The translations under genes were made by a program, and so were the position numbers. 64,000 nucleotides of DNA from CF-118 sp035934385 (GTDB lineage: Bacteria; Chloroflexota; Dormibacteria; Dormibacterales; Dormibacteraceae), in assembly GCA_035934385.1 (NCBI GenBank), contig DASYXY010000008.1, forward strand, positions 70,112-134,111, read 5' to 3'. Under the pieces are notes generated by a model. It was not told where the DNA came from and made no database searches. It worked only from the letters and a program-made list of their open reading frames with translations. Positions 63,551-64,000 of the stretch are shown here, piece after piece; positions within the stretch are counted from its first letter, which is position 1, and each line of letters opens with the position of its first letter.

Positions 63551-64000
63551 ATGCATTTGGGAATCCGCTTTCGAGCGCTCGCGCTCGCGACCGTGGGGGT
63601 ATGCCTCGCGGCGGCATGTGGGTCCTCGGGATCGGGACCGACCGGAACGTCCATCCTCTCCAGCTACCACCCGGTAGCCGGGGTCAAGGGCGGCCAGCTG
63701 GTCTACTCCGACTGGGAGCCGGTCCAGGACCTGAACGTGCTGTCGTCGACCGCGGCCACCACCCAGGAGGTGGCGACCGGACCCCTGTGGGCGTCGCTGT
63801 GGGTCTACGACCCGCAGAACAACGCCATCCCCGACCTGGTCTCAGAGATCCCGACGGTAGCCAACGGCGACGTCAAGAAGGTCGACGACACCCACATGGA
63901 CGTGACCATCAAGCTGAAGGCAGGCCTCAAGTGGTCTGACGGTCAGCCTCTGACGACCAAGGACCTGAGCTTCACGATCAACGCCATCTGCGACCCGGCG
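63551..64000 (+). CDS. Peptide-type ABC solute-binding lipoprotein, 5' part (cut by window end)
   Basis: 150 codons are present and the frame stays open at the window end. It starts MHLGIRFRALALATVGVCLA with lipobox LAAAC (lipidated Cys23), then a Gly/Ser/Pro linker. The mature start GGQLVYSDWEPVQDLNVLSS, the ligand-domain segment VTIKLKAGLKWSDGQPLTTK and DLSFTINAI identify SBP family 5 (DppA/OppA-like). AGAGAGG lies 10 bases before the ATG. It is a separate paralogue of the preceding gene, with its own promoter. Length and ligand cannot be judged. Confidence 0.88.
   Translation, partial: MHLGIRFRALALATVGVCLAAACGSSGSGPTGTSILSSYHPVAGVKGGQLVYSDWEPVQDLNVLSSTAATTQEVATGPLWASLWVYDPQNNAIPDLVSEIPTVANGDVKKVDDTHMDVTIKLKAGLKWSDGQPLTTKDLSFTINAICDPA

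Overview
The window is about 64 kb of high-GC bacterial DNA with frequent GTG and TTG starts. It carries the conserved housekeeping segment cysS, rlmB, NYN nuclease (Rae1/YacP), rpmG, secE, nusG, rplKA, rplJL, rpoB, rpoC. That order is the Bacillus-type ancestral arrangement, here broken by several insertions. Two lipoprotein solute-binding proteins, no outer-membrane machinery, and many start codons 6-10 bases after a -10 box (leaderless mRNAs) suggest a monoderm soil lineage of the Chloroflexota / Dormibacterota / Actinobacteriota type. That placement is an inference; no rRNA or taxonomic marker was compared.

Layout. 1-3933: 3' end of cysS, rlmB, a Clp-N/site-2-protease fusion, NYN nuclease and pyruvate kinase, all on + and tightly packed. 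4000-6613: a 606-aa internally duplicated protein of unknown function and a PIG-L/LmbE deacetylase. 6610-8308 (-): an SGNH hydrolase without a standard start codon and an isocitrate/isopropylmalate-type dehydrogenase. 8309-8459: divergent promoters. 8460-10635: rpmG-secE-nusG-rplK-rplA. 10838-50134: one uninterrupted reading frame of 13,098 codons, a giant secreted multi-module adhesin-like protein covering about 61% of the window. 50131-51331: a TPR protein (-) and a GNAT acetyltransferase (+). 51327-52401: promoter, L10 leader with terminator, rplJ, rplL. 52382-53533 (-): a class-V PLP enzyme. 53631-61557: rpoB-rpoC with its own promoter and a strong terminator. 61685-64000: two peptide-type ABC solute-binding lipoproteins, the second cut by the window end.

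The most unusual object is the giant gene, which splits rplKA from rplJL. It has its own sigma70-like promoter (10748-10775), and the L10 leader and promoter are intact beyond it, so the insertion seems to spare ribosomal-protein control. Its protein reads, in order: N-terminal hydrophobic export signal; four degenerate beta-alpha-beta units; Ser/Thr-rich linker; six FN3 domains mixed with Ig-like domains; a very long haemagglutinin-like beta-repeat region with inserted two-cysteine modules, CBM5/12-like modules and Asp/Ser/Lys-rich linkers; Calx-beta-like and other small repeats; RTX-like glycine-rich repeats; Ig-like domains; and a C-terminal FIMAH-like helical domain. No sortase motif or autotransporter barrel is visible.

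No stretch over 300 bases lacks a gene. The longest gaps (8309-8459, 10636-10837, 53534-53711, 61512-61684, 63365-63550) hold the promoters, palindromes and terminators listed.
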